A stretch of DNA of 64,000 bases from Adineta ricciae (taxonomy: Eukaryota > Rotifera > Eurotatoria > Adinetida > Adinetidae). Positions within the stretch are counted from its first letter, which is position 1. The number at the start of each line of letters is the position of its first letter. The notes beneath the pieces are model-generated. The model searched no databases. It was not told the DNA's origin and saw nothing but the letters and a program-made list of their open reading frames with translations. The DNA is taken from contig CAJNOJ010000089.1 in assembly GCA_905250025.1 (NCBI GenBank), positions 305,924-369,923 of the forward strand, in the 5' to 3' direction. This document shows positions 46,701-58,700 of the stretch, piece after piece. A program made the position numbers and the translations under genes.

Positions 46701-47268
46701 CTTCTTTACCTGTGCTAGCTACAGGCACCATCTCCATATCATCATCTAAATATTTTCTGACAACAACATGTTCGTAAGATGATGAACAGTATAAATAATT
46801 ATTAACATCGATAAAAAGACTAAAACATCCTGTTGCAACCTTCATAAAATGAGCAGAACTATTTGTACTTGACATCCATTTCATGATTTCGCCATCAAAA
46901 AAACTGATATAAATTTCCCCAACGTTCGATACGAACATAGACGTAAGTTCGCACTCTTTCTCTTCACAAATGGTCATTGAGTAAGTCTTGTATCCGCGCC
47001 AAACAAAAATCTGAGGTACCCTATAAGCACTAATGTAAATGGATGTTTTCATTATCAATAAATATATCGACACTGTTCGTTTCAAGCACATTCGCGTTGA
47101 TAAAGGTCATTGCATCTCGATCCCATTTGTCTGTTGGACAGAAATTTGGTTGATTCAACGAAAGTCCTATACAATGAAAACTTTACATTTAGTGATCAAT
47201 ACTGTTGAATAGAATTAATTACCTAATATTCCATCGATGAGAATCAGAAAAAAAACAACAAGCGCCAT
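43799..47268 (-). CDS. NHL / three beta-modules / 7TM receptor, gene 2
   Basis: Exon 1 (47268-47223) is a signal peptide: MALVVFFLILIDGILG. The NHL exon is 47166-46287 (FFDGEIMKWM, GIFVDTNFDLYVADSENHRVQLF, FISDSGNHRI, FDVHGNMFVYDSGSDRVQKF). Three beta modules follow (about 46232-45830, 45793-45392 and 45330-44952), each with YYYE/YYKP, Y...FDPLNP or similar, and YILVVTT. The 7TM exon is ~44912-43799: juxtamembrane YCYVGGPCNV and IGFTLDDIL, TM3 WFQACAAIERAVNAYKG, TM4 ARWIVFILPIVIMSTLVHE, TM7 FISFTPSILIFVVFICPS. Introns are phase 1. One base too many near 47046 shifts the NHL frame between FIDNEN and IYISAYR, so this allele may be broken or the base an error. Otherwise complete. Confidence 0.78.
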
Positions 47269-48187
47269 ATTCAATGGAATATGTGAAGATAGAAATGGTT
47301 GTGTGTAGAATTTTATATTCTGATGTCTTTTTATGATTGATGTGATTAAATGTTCTCTTTTGTCACGGCTCACTTCAATGATATTCTTTACCTATTTTTC
47401 ATGTTCAAAACAGTCTTCTGATAAAGATTGATTGTGAACAGAATTACTCTTAATAACTAAGAAAAGTCATTGAAAATCTTTGATCGATGAAAATGAAATA
47501 TTATTTTTATTATGACGCTATGAATGTCAATGACGCAGTTACCAGTTTCTTGCCGTTGTTTGTCTCATTGAATTAAAATACGAAAATTCTACATTCTTCT
47601 TTCATCAACTCATCATTTTACGTCTCATTTCATAATGCTGTCTATTGTATAAACCAGTTTCAACTCTGGATTTGCTGTCAGATATGTAGCGTCACGCAAA
47701 TCGAGTGATTGCTTAAATAAAAATATTTTCTGTTAATCAATACTTATGATTCATTTGCAAATGTTTATTTCTATTTTCGACAAAGTTAGTTTTAATAAAT
47801 AAGTGTCTTCCGAGATGACTTTATCTGTAAGACTTTCTGTAGTTTTTCTTCTTCACAAATAATTTATCGACGAGGTCTGAATTTGCGATGAATAATTGTG
47901 ATTCACCTGAAAAAATATCATATTTACCAAAAGAAGAAATGACCGATTTGTTTTCATTCGAGTAAAAGTCACGATCAGTTATTTTATGTTGTTTGATATC
48001 ATTGATGTCAATATGAAAGAAAAATAAATGTTGCCGAGATTTTCTCCTCATGTAGATGAGAATGAGTGATGTTTGAGGAGAAAACTGTGACTTCTACTGA
48101 GAACTTTTTGTAACAAATTCTGTAGCTCTGAAATAGGTAAATGTGCAACTTTAAAGTTATTCGGATGTTTATCGAAGAATTTACCAG
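47269..48187. other. Upstream region of receptor gene 2
   Basis: No gene supported. About 47930-48050 resembles 41420-41530, which lies upstream of copy A ('AAAAGTCACGATCAGTT..T' and 'GTCAATATGAAAGA'). This suggests a shared promoter or 5' segment in the two receptor genes. Confidence 0.45.
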
Positions 48188-48427
48188 GTTATTCGTTCAT
48201 TGATTATCTCTCATTCATCTGATCGGAACAATCCGGTATTGTTTTCAACGCATGGAGGAGTTCTAAGAACGATTTTATATCATTTTGATTACCAACAAGG
48301 ATTTCGATGGAAAGTATCGAATTGTGCTTTGATTAAACTGCAAGTTTGTGTTGATGGCCAAATTTCTATTAAACAATTAGATGGAATTCAACTTATCAAA
48401 GACGAACATGTTTTATCTTCGTTTTAA
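48188..48427 (+). pseudogene. C-terminal fragment of a histidine phosphatase (phosphoglycerate-mutase-like)
   Basis: About 80 codons reading VIRSLIISHSSDRNNPVLF then STHGGVLRTILYHFD and FRWKVSNCALIKLQV to a stop at 48425-48427. The T-H-G-G-V-x-R and N-C-x-L pattern is the second catalytic His block of the histidine phosphatase superfamily. The N-terminal RHG block is absent in the window, and an AG just before 48188 may be a splice acceptor. A truncated relic or an isolated last exon. Confidence 0.65.
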
Positions 48428-48735
48428 AAGGTTTTTCTTCATTCTTTGAAATATAATATATTCGAATTACAGAAAGAGAAGAATTAATATCATCTGGTAT
48501 TTCATAGAATATCACTTCTGTTTATTAGGTATTGTGCTGACATTTGAGAATTACGATGTCACATGTATCTTTAGTAAACTTCATATAAGGTGCTCCCAAG
48601 TCAAAACATGAGCAAAATTTTTTTTTCTTTATTTTTTTACATGGATGGATAGAGCTCGTCGAGCTGATCACGAATATTACCTTTAAAATATTTTTTGGTC
48701 GCACTTTGGCTGAAAAATTTTCGAAATACAAAAAT
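48428..48735. other. No gene seen
   Basis: AT-rich DNA with a long poly-T tract (about 48620) leading to the N at 48736. Nothing recognisable. Confidence 0.5.
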
Positions 48736-48736
48736 N
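48736..48736. other. Assembly gap (single N) cutting the second EEP gene
   Basis: Right side starts within the codons for GDLNEN of the EEP gene; left side is unrelated. Confidence 0.8.
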
Positions 48737-49289
48737 AATTTTCATTTAAATCACCCATAAATAAAACAGCTAGATAAGGATTATTGAATCGAGTAATCAA
48801 TTCATCTAGAGCACTAACTGTACGACGTGTTTGTTGCTTACGCAGATTAATATCTGTTTTGCGTTCTTCTTCATGTCCTTCCCAAGTATAATGGGCAGTC
48901 GAAACAAGTATTTCCTTTCTATTTTGTTGATTGGTTTCATTTGATGTCGATGATTTGATGGATAATCGTGCCCAAAACAAGCGTCTCAATGGTTCCATTA
49001 TACCAATATCGACCATTCCGTAGTCTAACATGGTGAACATATTCGAATTCCAATAGATATTACCTTCATTCTGCCATCCAGCAAACTCATCTTGAATGAA
49101 AGCATGTGTTGGTAAAGCTTCGACAATGGTATCATGTAGTAATGGATGCAGTTCTTGTATGCAGAGAATATCGGGTGTGAATGCTGTGAGACATTCAATA
49201 ATAGGTAAACGACGCTGTGGCCAATTGATTGGAAAACCTTCAGTTTTACACATATTGAACGTCATTACTGATACTCGTGAAACGTCCAT
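48737..49289 (-). pseudogene. EEP family gene, N-terminal part (copy 2)
   Basis: About 184 codons nearly identical to the 41569-42441 gene, from MDVSRV through QEL and STAHY to GDLNEN, where the N cuts it. Differences are few (LSIKSSTSNET for LFIKSSTSNVT, DELITRF for EALTTRF). The C-terminal half with the catalytic Asp and SDH is missing, probably through the assembly break. An open frame continuing left of the N is unrelated. Confidence 0.8.
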
Positions 49290-50481
49290 GATCGAGCACT
49301 TCAAAAAACGTTGACCGAAGCTTACCTTGAGAAATATTTTGTGAATTAAAAAGTTAAATAGAACATAAATGATAAAAGGACGATAGAGATAAGCAAAGCA
49401 TGTTGTTGGTTGATATTAGATAATAGAAACGACTGAAATTTAGTGTAGTGATTCTTATTCCGTTATTTTACCAACTATAAATTGAAAAAATGTTTAATAA
49501 ACATCGGAATGATACACTGCGATTGATCATTTGCGAGAGCTATTTATTGGATGTTGTTATATTATAATAAAAAGGACAAATATTGAGTGACGATAGAGCT
49601 TTTCACTCGAAAAGTGTTGAGTACCCTCGATACTAGCAACAGGAATTACGTAGATAATGTTAATCAAGACTCAGCTTTATCGTAGTCGTTCATTATCTAT
49701 GGAAATGTCAGTCATTCTGAATTCAGTGAAGATAGAAACACTTTGGAATCCATCAGCGGCAATTCAACAGCTGAACAAATATTATGTATTTGATTTATAA
49801 TTACAAGACAATGGAAGATTAAATAAAGTTTCCAGCAAGATAAAATACGACTTACATGATAACAACCATATTCCCCGCGGACATTCAATGTATACTTCGA
49901 ATTAGGTTGACATAAATGGAAAAAAAACATCACTATTTTATAGATCATATAAGCAAGAATGGAATATAAAAGTGCATAATGAACAATGATTCTCTTCAAA
50001 TGCATAATCAATGAATAACCAAATGAAACAGAACGTAGGTGCAATGAAAGGAGTAAGTGACCAAAAAAGGAGAGAATTGGAAGTAGTGCGTGCGCTGAAG
50101 TTTTTAGGCTTTGTTTTCTTTTCATTTCTAGCTTATCTGTGTAATTACTGTTATATTTCTAAAAGGAAATGCGTTTGACCTTACTCATTAACTCGTACAA
50201 CTACATCGTCAGACGCATGTACACAGAGTGCAGATTATTGCTGAGTGTAGATGAATGTCGGTGAAGCAGAAAATATACAAAACACAATTCTATTCTTTAA
50301 ATTTGTGATTAGCTTTGTTCTCATTAGGAAAAATGAATACTCCGGCGTTGAAACTGATTAAGAGGCGAACTTGCTCTGCGATTTCATATTTTGTAGAAGA
50401 TCTTTCCAAATAAAGTCGTTTGCAGCATGAATAGATATTTACTGTTTCATTAATGAATAAACAAAAATAATGAAAGATAGG
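49290..50481. other. Spacer in the duplicated block (copy 2), possible small gene
   Basis: Matches 42442-43798. On the minus strand, 49995-49859 reads MHLKRIIVHYALLYSILAY, a hydrophobic stretch, and LCQPNSKYTLNV to a donor (gtaagtcg). A candidate next exon after TTTGTTCAG near 49770 quickly hits a stop in this copy. Coding status is uncertain. Confidence 0.3.
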
Positions 50482-52054
50482 TCAATAAGCAAAAGATGTG
50501 CAGGTGATTTGTTCCCTGGTGGCTCGCCTTCCACGAATTCGAGAAAACGATTCTTTAAAGGCTTCTCGATAGCTCTTCGACGGACAGATAAATACCACAA
50601 AGATAAGTATTGATGGTGTAAACGAGATAAAATAACCAGTGAGATATAACCATGGGCGATTGGAAATATCTGTGCATCCCGACAACAAAGAAATGATCAG
50701 GCGTGGAATCGATAGAACAAACAGCACTACAGGACTATAGAGAAGTTGTTTATTTTCTCCGAGTTGTTCTCGAAGGTGTTCTCTATTTTGAGTTTCTGCC
50801 CGTCGACGAACACTTCTTATAATAATGAATAATATCGAAGAAAAAAGATTTATAATAAATGGACCAAGATGATGAATGAATTGAATAGCTGTATTGTACT
50901 TTTGAATTGGTTGTGAATAAGTAGTTATACACCATGAATACCTATATAGCCCAATTTCTTCTATGCCTAGTGTGTGTTCGTTTATTACATATACGAATAT
51001 CTGACGGAGTAGTGGTTCATGAACAAGAGTGCTCATGATCACAATCGGTAAGATAAAGACGATCCATCGAGCAAAATATTTACTTTTCTCCTTATTAAAA
51101 CTCACTCCTTTATAAGCGCTCACTGCATGTTCAACTGCCGCACAAGCTTGAAACCAAACATCGCAATAGAAAAATAATTTGAGAAGAGTCTCCATTGACT
51201 TACAACCACTTTGAAGAACTGACAAACGAATGGAGATATTGATTTGTGTAACGATAACAAACCAGAATTTAATCGTAAACATCGTAATCGTCAGAAGAGA
51301 AGAAATCGATGATACCAAAAGGTACACACCACATCCAACTTGCCGAAAACTGTCATCTCGGAAAGTTAAAATCGAACAAAAGTTGTTGATAACACCCGCG
51401 ACAAACATAATCACTGTCAAAGCACCAGCGATTTTGATAACAACTGATTGATCATGGATTGTTCTATTTTGCTTTATTTCTGGTCGTAAAATGTCATCGA
51501 GAGTTAAACCAATATCTTTGACTAGAACGTTACACGGCCCACCAACATAACAATAAGTCGAACTGTCAACTAAACAGATCGTTGAAAGACAATCTCACTA
51601 CTGATTATCTATGAGATAAAGTCAAGCGACTTACCGAAGCGTTGAAGAATAACATTGGTCGGATTGTACACTTTAATTGAAAATGCCGTTGTTACCAGTG
51701 GCTTTGACGTTGTCACAAGTAATATATATAAAATATCAGATCGAAGGTAGAATTGATATGTTATTTTACTGTCAAAAAGATCATTGGTTTTGACGGGAAA
51801 AACAAAATTCTTATAGGGATTCAATGGATCGAAATGATTTTCATAGATATAGATGTCTATAGGAGTAATTCTTGAGGGTGAAATTTGACCATCCGACAAA
51901 CTGATTGCTCGATTGTAGAGGCCTCTTCTACTACCTTGGTCGAGAATGTCGAAGATGCGTGCAATGTCAAATTCTTGTTCCTGATTATTGTCTAACATGA
52001 ATACTTGCAAGAAATCATCCCATGCCAATTTCGGAACTGATGAAGAAATATTTG
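50482..52054 (-). CDS. 7TM receptor gene 3, ectodomain remodelled/partial
   Basis: The 7TM exon (~51597-50482) is close to that of gene 2: YCYVGGPCNV, IGLTLDDIL, TM1 from ALTVIMFVAGVI, TM3 WFQACAAVEHAVSAYKG (the R of AIER is H here), TM7 FISFTPSILIFVVFICPS; open to the stop. The exon before it (52054-51635) carries only the second half of a beta module (IDIYIYENHFDPLNPY, YILLVTT). In front of that are ~60 residues unlike any module (SSVPKLAWDDFLQVF, FDIARIFDILDQGSRR) that follow a phase-1 acceptor. No NHL exon or signal peptide is found; a hexamer array lies ~300 bp upstream. It may be a rearranged, 5'-truncated copy. Confidence 0.65.
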
Positions 52055-52076
52055 CTACAATAGAATGAATAAACAA

Positions 52077-52346
52077 AAGATTACATAAGTAATATAATTT
52101 TAAGAATAAATTGTCCTAACCTCGTTGGTACTCTTTTTGGGTTATTCTACGAGAATGAATAGTTGTGCAGGAAAGGAGAAGTTTGCTATTTATTTAATAC
52201 AATTCAACCGAGAGAATTGACATGAATGGACTTACTTGGTCTTACGAATTTCCGATAACGTTTCATACCACGAGTATCTAATATTTTTAACAAGCAAACA
52301 AGGCAACTAACTACGATATGTAATGAAAATGATATACTCATAATCA
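52077..52346. other. No gene seen
   Basis: AT-rich DNA between receptor gene 3 and the hexamer array. Probably the breakpoint zone where the ectodomain was lost. Confidence 0.45.
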
Positions 52347-52430
52347 GGGTGTGAGGGTGTGGGTGAGGGTGAGGGTGTGGGGGGTGTGGGTGTGGGGGGT
52401 GTGGGTGTGGGTGTGGGTGAGGGGTGGGTC
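52347..52430 (+). repeat. Telomere-type (TGTGGG/TGAGGG)n array, G-rich on + strand
   Basis: About 14 hexamers of TGTGGG with TGAGGG variants and some single-G slips. TGTGGG is the telomeric repeat described for bdelloids. Here it is internal, about 0.3 kb from a truncated receptor gene. The His-Pro open frame on the other strand is a by-product. Confidence 0.8.
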
Positions 52431-52771
52431 TGAGTAAGGTAGAAAGCAATAAAGACACCTCACCCATACGCCCATACCCTTTTAACAAAATTGAAAAAGA
52501 AATTATAATTTCTGTTAATTTTATCTTGATGATAAAGAAAGAGAGGAAATTGAACTAAACATACACTCATCCACAAAAACTTTTCTCATTGATTAAAAAC
52601 ATAAAATAAGTGGCATTAGCGCCTCATGTTTTTCAAAAATGAATCGGATTTCGAACCATGATTATGGTTCCAATTTCGATTAACAAAGTTGAGAAAAACT
52701 TAAATGAAGTCGTTACAATTTTATCATGTTGTCCTTAAAGAAAAAAAAAGTGTTGATTAATCAATTGAAAA
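52431..52771. other. 3' flank of the LDLa/EGF receptor
   Basis: AT-rich with short poly-A/T runs; likely 3' UTR of the minus-strand gene that ends at 52772. No gene. Confidence 0.5.
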
Positions 52772-55700
52772 TCAAAATCGAAGTCGAATGAAAAATAATT
52801 TTTTAATAAATAATATCAGAGCCGCTCGGTAAGCATCTGATGGTAAAATAAAAGCAACAAATATTGACATCGATGGAATAAATCCAATTAAATAAGTAAA
52901 TAAACTTAAATGAAGACGTTTATCAAGTTTAGTACAAATAGATTTAAATATTGATATAATTCGAGGAAGAGAAAAACATCCTAAAATGATTCCACTTAAT
53001 AATATATGTTTATGTTTCATTATTTGCTTTCTTAGTGTTTTTGAACGAAGTTTTTCTTGACTTTTTTTATCCATATCTGTTATGATTGTTGAATTTAATT
53101 GTTGTTTAAAACGAAATGTTATTATTATTATTATTATAGAACTTATTAGATTAATAACAGTAGGTAAAAGAAATAAAAGTACATTTGATATAACATAAAA
53201 CCTAAATAATATTGCTTGTTGTTCATAATTAAGAGTAAGAATACACCAAGTACGTTTATCTTCTTGATCAATTATCATTCGACGATAAATTAATTCGGGT
53301 AGACATATTAAACTAATTAAAGTAATCAGAATAAAAATGATCCATTTGGAAAGTTTTTTACTTATAACGCGAGAAAAACGTGCTTTTTTCTTGACCGCCC
53401 ATGTTCGTTCAATAGCAACACATGTATTTAACCATTCATTATTTGTTGAAGAAAACTTTAAAAAATATTCGATAAATGAACAACTAAGATTGTTTTGTCG
53501 ATGATATAATAATAAGAAAAGTTTAATCATTAGAAAAACAAATGTAAAAAGAGCAAAACATGATGAAGTTAATAAATAAAGGCCAGAACCAGTTCCTTGT
53601 GTGGTTTTATCTAGAAATGTTCCAATCGACAATAGATTCAAAATAATTCCAATCATAATCACTATAAGCATTATTATAAAGCTTATTTGAATAAGTTTTG
53701 TTTGTTGGAATAGACTTGTAATATTTGGTTGAATGTGTGAAGCAAGAATTGAATCTAATGAAATTAAATACGTATTACTAGAAAATTGACAAGAAGATCC
53801 ATAATAACATTTTCGACAAATACATATTGAACTAGTTGGACATAAATAATGATTTTCAACACAAATTCCTCTATTACTACATTTATTCCACGGACATCCA
53901 TTTTCGTTTAAATATAAATTAAAACAATTGAGATGATTTGTTTTATCACATAAACAAATCATTTGTTCATCATAAAAACATGTTAATTGATTTTGAAAAT
54001 TTTTCTTTAAACATATTGTTTGATAATTTTTTATACGACGCATATACATTTGTTTACGAATTGTTTTATTAAATAATTCATTTATTGATTGACATCGATT
54101 GGATTGATTAGCTGTACTTATAATTTCTTTTGATGTTTCATTGAGTTCTTGTTTTAAACTTAATAGATAATAATTAACATGATCAAGATCTTCGAACAGT
54201 CTAAGAAAAACAATTAATCCATGAAATTGATTTTCATCCATATCATATTCAAAATAAAATGTAGAATTAAATAAATTTTCTTCAAGTCGATTAAATGAAG
54301 TTAAATGTAGAGCGTCACGATATTTTTGAGCTATAATTAAATGAACAAATGCAATTGATGATGACAATACAATCGAATCTTTGGAAAAAAAAACATTAAT
54401 TCGAAATTTTATTCTTTCACATCGATCACCAAACCAATTTAAATCACAAATACATTGATATTTATTCGAACGTTCATCATTTTGAATACATTCTCCATGA
54501 TTATTACAACTATTTTTATCACATGGATCATATGGGATAAGACACCGAGAACCAATGTGAGTTATTGGACATACACATATATCTCGATCTAAATTTCTAT
54601 CATATCCAAGATAAACTGAATTATTTGAACATAAATTTGATTTATTCTTTGAGATTGTTAATGATACAGACTGAGATATGATATCATTAGCAGATAAAAA
54701 TAATCGTTTGACTATTTGTTGTACAGGTAAGAAATTAAATGGAACAGAATATATCCATGATGTTTTATATTCAAGTGTTAAACCTGTAAATAGATGAATT
54801 TCAATTGAATCATTCAATGATAATGATAAAGAATCTTCAACTGGATAAGCTAAATGTGTGATATATTTAGGTAAACAATATTCAAATGGAATATAAAGAA
54901 ATTCTTCATGTGATAATATAGATTTTGTTTCATTTTGACGTACTAATAAAATAACAAATTTTAATGTTGGAGATAAATGATTAAATGGACCTATTATTTG
55001 TACTTGAAATATTAATGTTAAGCGCTTTCGTTGATATTGACAACGATCTCCATAGTAATGTGTTGGACAAAGGCAAATAAATCCCGATGGACTTTCAGAA
55101 GAATAAACGTATAATCCACGATTACAATAAAAAGCTAGAAAATTATTTGATGCCGATCTCAATCGATTAGGATATTCTTCCATATTTATTAAAGAAATAC
55201 TTTCACTAAATATTTCATCAATTAATTCACAAAAAAGTTCATCTTCTCCATCAGTACAATGAAAATTCATTCCATCACATCGAGAATTAAGTAAAGGATA
55301 ATCGACAATTTTCCCGTTTCGACATCGAAGTGTAGATGAATCACACCAAGGTTCTTGTCCATTATTAAACCATATACAAGCTATTGTTTCATCATCATTC
55401 AAAGGACAATCTTGATGACAATCGCATACTTGAAATGGTGAAATACATTGATCAGAATTTTTACATCGATATCGACGAACTTTTTCATACGGATATTTTA
55501 TACGACAGAAAGATCGTTCATCAACTGAACCTACACAATTTAGAATTCCATCATTAACTTTTCGTTCAGATAAACATATTGGAAAACCAGTGTTTGCATC
55601 CAAGCAAAAATGTGTTGTTTTATTACAATGACGTGAAGCTAAATTTGGTTTCCCACATCCTAATTCATCTTCTCCATTTGGACAATTCCAAATATTATTG

Positions 55701-58700
55701 CATGTTCTAACATATGTATGACAAGGCCATTCGTCAAGATCACAATCCGACTCATCTGTATTACCGTCCAAGTCAGGTTCATGTTCAACAATACCATTAC
55801 AAATTTGTTCAAAAGGAATTTTGAATTGACGTGATTCACGTCGAAAAGAACGACAATCGTCCAAATATACGTCAAAACATAAATTTTGCATTGCTGGAGT
55901 TTCATCACTTCCATCAGCACAGTTTTTCTAATGATGAAAAATATTAGTGTCAAACTTCAATTCATCTATTCAATTGTTCCAATTTTGCGATATTAATTTT
56001 TCAAATCTTTCAACTATTTGCACTGGATCAATTAAGTTTAGTGGAACGCTTTGCTATATATACATATATAGGGTCGAACATGGATCACGCCTTGTTAGGA
56101 TTTGCATTTTCTAAATGTCATACGACATTGTTTCCTCAAGATTTTTTCATAAAGTTTTTGTTGCTTTAAAGATTCTTCAAGACTTTGTCATTGGACAGAT
56201 ACCCTTCAATCGAATTCAAACTTCAAGTTCAACATTTGTGTCATCCAGAATGGTTTTCCTCAAGTTGCTCAAGCAGTTATTCGATGAGTGCTTCGAGGTG
56301 TCGACCTGAACATAATCCAATGCATTCTTTGTCTGCGAATAGTCTCGAGAATCTGAGTTACTCAAGATCTTGAGACATTTTGAGTGCTATACAACTAAAC
56401 TCATTACGAATACTTTTTCTCAAGACTATAAAACATATTTCTGTCGCTATTCTAACTGTAAGTGGCGAATAATATTATTTGAATAATCAGACTATGTAAA
56501 AGTACGTGTAGAAAATCAAAATTCTTTAAATGCATCCCACAACAAAAAATATAAAAATCATTAAAAAAACTGAATTTCTCAAATGTTTTTAGCAATGAAA
56601 GTTAAAAACGAACAATCAAAATTATGCGTCTTGATATACCTGTTGCGCTAACATTTGATGTTGAACTCTTGCAACTGCTTATTCTAATCTTTAGATGGAC
56701 TTCAACGTACTGAAAGATGTTTGAATAGTCGAAAATAAATATATGATAAGACAATGCTTTCGAAGGGTCAACGTTCCATAACCATCATGGGCTGTGAAGG
56801 TCGAGCAGAACAAGAAAAAAAATGTATATTCAAAATCCAATCACTCGTCGGGATCGAGATCAGAAAAAAATTTACCATGATCGAAAATGGGATGTGTGAA
56901 TAGGTGGCATCCTTCATTTCATTACTTTTCAAATGTAGTTTTTCGTACTTCATCAATTAATTTCCTACTGTCAGACTGATATCTTTTAATACAAAAACAA
57001 ATCATATTATCATCATTGTAAAATATGCTAGGCTAATATTGATCTAGCCGCCAGAGTCGATATCCAAACTAATTTGTTGAGAAAACTGATATTATCGAAC
57101 TCAAGTATTCAGTAAAAAAACACGCGTGATTTTAATCAAGGCACTGTATAAATCATACTAATCACGATGAAATTGAAGAAAAACTAGAAAGTATTCATGC
57201 TTCGCCTAAATGCAAAATACGGTGCGACGAGTTTTTGGGAAGATAGGAGGAAGTGTATGCTATTGAACGTTTATTTTCCAGTTAGTGTACAAGTCGATAG
57301 TTCCTGAGATCGTTGGAAATATTTTTCGGCTAATACAGAGAGCTTTTTATAGGAGAAAATTAAATAAAAGATTCGCGTAAAACCTTGTATAATGATGTCG
57401 CTGCATTAAATCATCGTTTTATCAACTAATCATAAAATACAAACAAACTATCCTTTTGGCGCCTATACTCCGATTTTAATTATCTTAACAATGTAAAATG
57501 CATGTGCCATGATTTACCGTTAGGTCCATGTTTTATTTTGGGCAAACTAATGGTAAAAGTGGAATTCGAATTAAAAAATGAGCATCTACATAGTCATAGC
57601 TCCTTAACAGCCTTTGTTCGGAAGGCTAATGACGCTCCGTTCTCTAGATCATCGAGCCACTTAAAATGGACTTTGGACGGCTTGTCGAGAAAGAGAAAAG
57701 ATCATAATAATAAAAAGACGCGAAGAAACTCAATAATACGATGCTCCTTAAGGTCGCACCGTANCTGGACGTCGTGGAACATCTCATTCGATAGAGCATC
57801 AAAAGATCTATCGAACCATGTATGCGCCGTCGGGCGGGAGTAAGGTTTCACCGAGATAGGGTCTCCAGAAAACTTACATGGGTTTTTGAGAAAATAAAAT
57901 TTTTTTTTTGGTGAAATTGGTTAAAATATATGTGAAAAAAGAATGTTTTTTAAATGTTGACGTAATAGTACGTACGAGATTTCCTGTCTCTTGTAACAGG
58001 TTGGATTCACGGAATTCGTAATTTTCATCAATTTGATTCTCTAATGGTGATTTGTATCGATTTCCGTGCAACATCCAGTAGCTTAGACTCAAAAACATTT
58101 GCTCTTTAACTCGTTCTTCCGCATCTTTTTCTTCTTCTCATGCTTCCAAAACTAGGCTTTTCTTATTATAAAATTATTAACATTGCAGTACTGACCTATT
58201 AACACATGTATCAATGAAAAATTGCATAGATCTGAGATAGTTCTCCAGAGATCTTTATATAATCTTGATAGATACAAGGAATCTTTTACGTATTATTACG
58301 GCATCATCTATAAAACAAAGTTTTCTCACATATTTTTGGTCCAATTTCAGAAAAAAAATTTTTAATTTTTCAAAAACCCATGTAAGTTTTCTGGAGACCC
58401 TATCTCGGTGAAACCTTACTCCCGCCCGACGGCGCATACATGGTTCGATAGATCTTTTGATGCTCTATCAAATGAGATGTTCCACGACGTCCAGAGTTCT
58501 CTAGTTATGGAGATTTCGAGCCTGGAATACTAGGCGGTTGAAAAGGGTTTCCAGAGTCCCATGGTTCTGAGACAAATCCAAAAACTTATGAAAAGGAGTG
58601 ATTCTGATAGCCCTGATCATGAGGAATCCAAATATATCGTCAAAAGTTCTATAACACAAAGTGGTGCAAAACTATGCGCGTTGGAAAGAAAAAGGTACTT

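Larger units (their letters stand above)
41569..52054. repeat. Segmental duplication: EEP, spacer and 7TM gene
   Basis: The block 41.9-45.2 kb (EEP 5' half, spacer, 7TM exon, last beta module) recurs as 48.7-51.9 kb in the same order and orientation, with a few percent divergence and small indels. It could be a true tandem duplication or a homologous haplotype placed in series. Confidence 0.8.

Noticed and set aside
48525-49304. EEP protein with a novel C-terminus
   Set aside because: The frame passes through the N at 48736 into unrelated DNA; the other copy keeps the normal C-terminus.
52204-52488. Minus-strand protein with a poly(His-Pro) stretch
   Set aside because: It is the hexamer array read in frame; flanks show no family or conservation.
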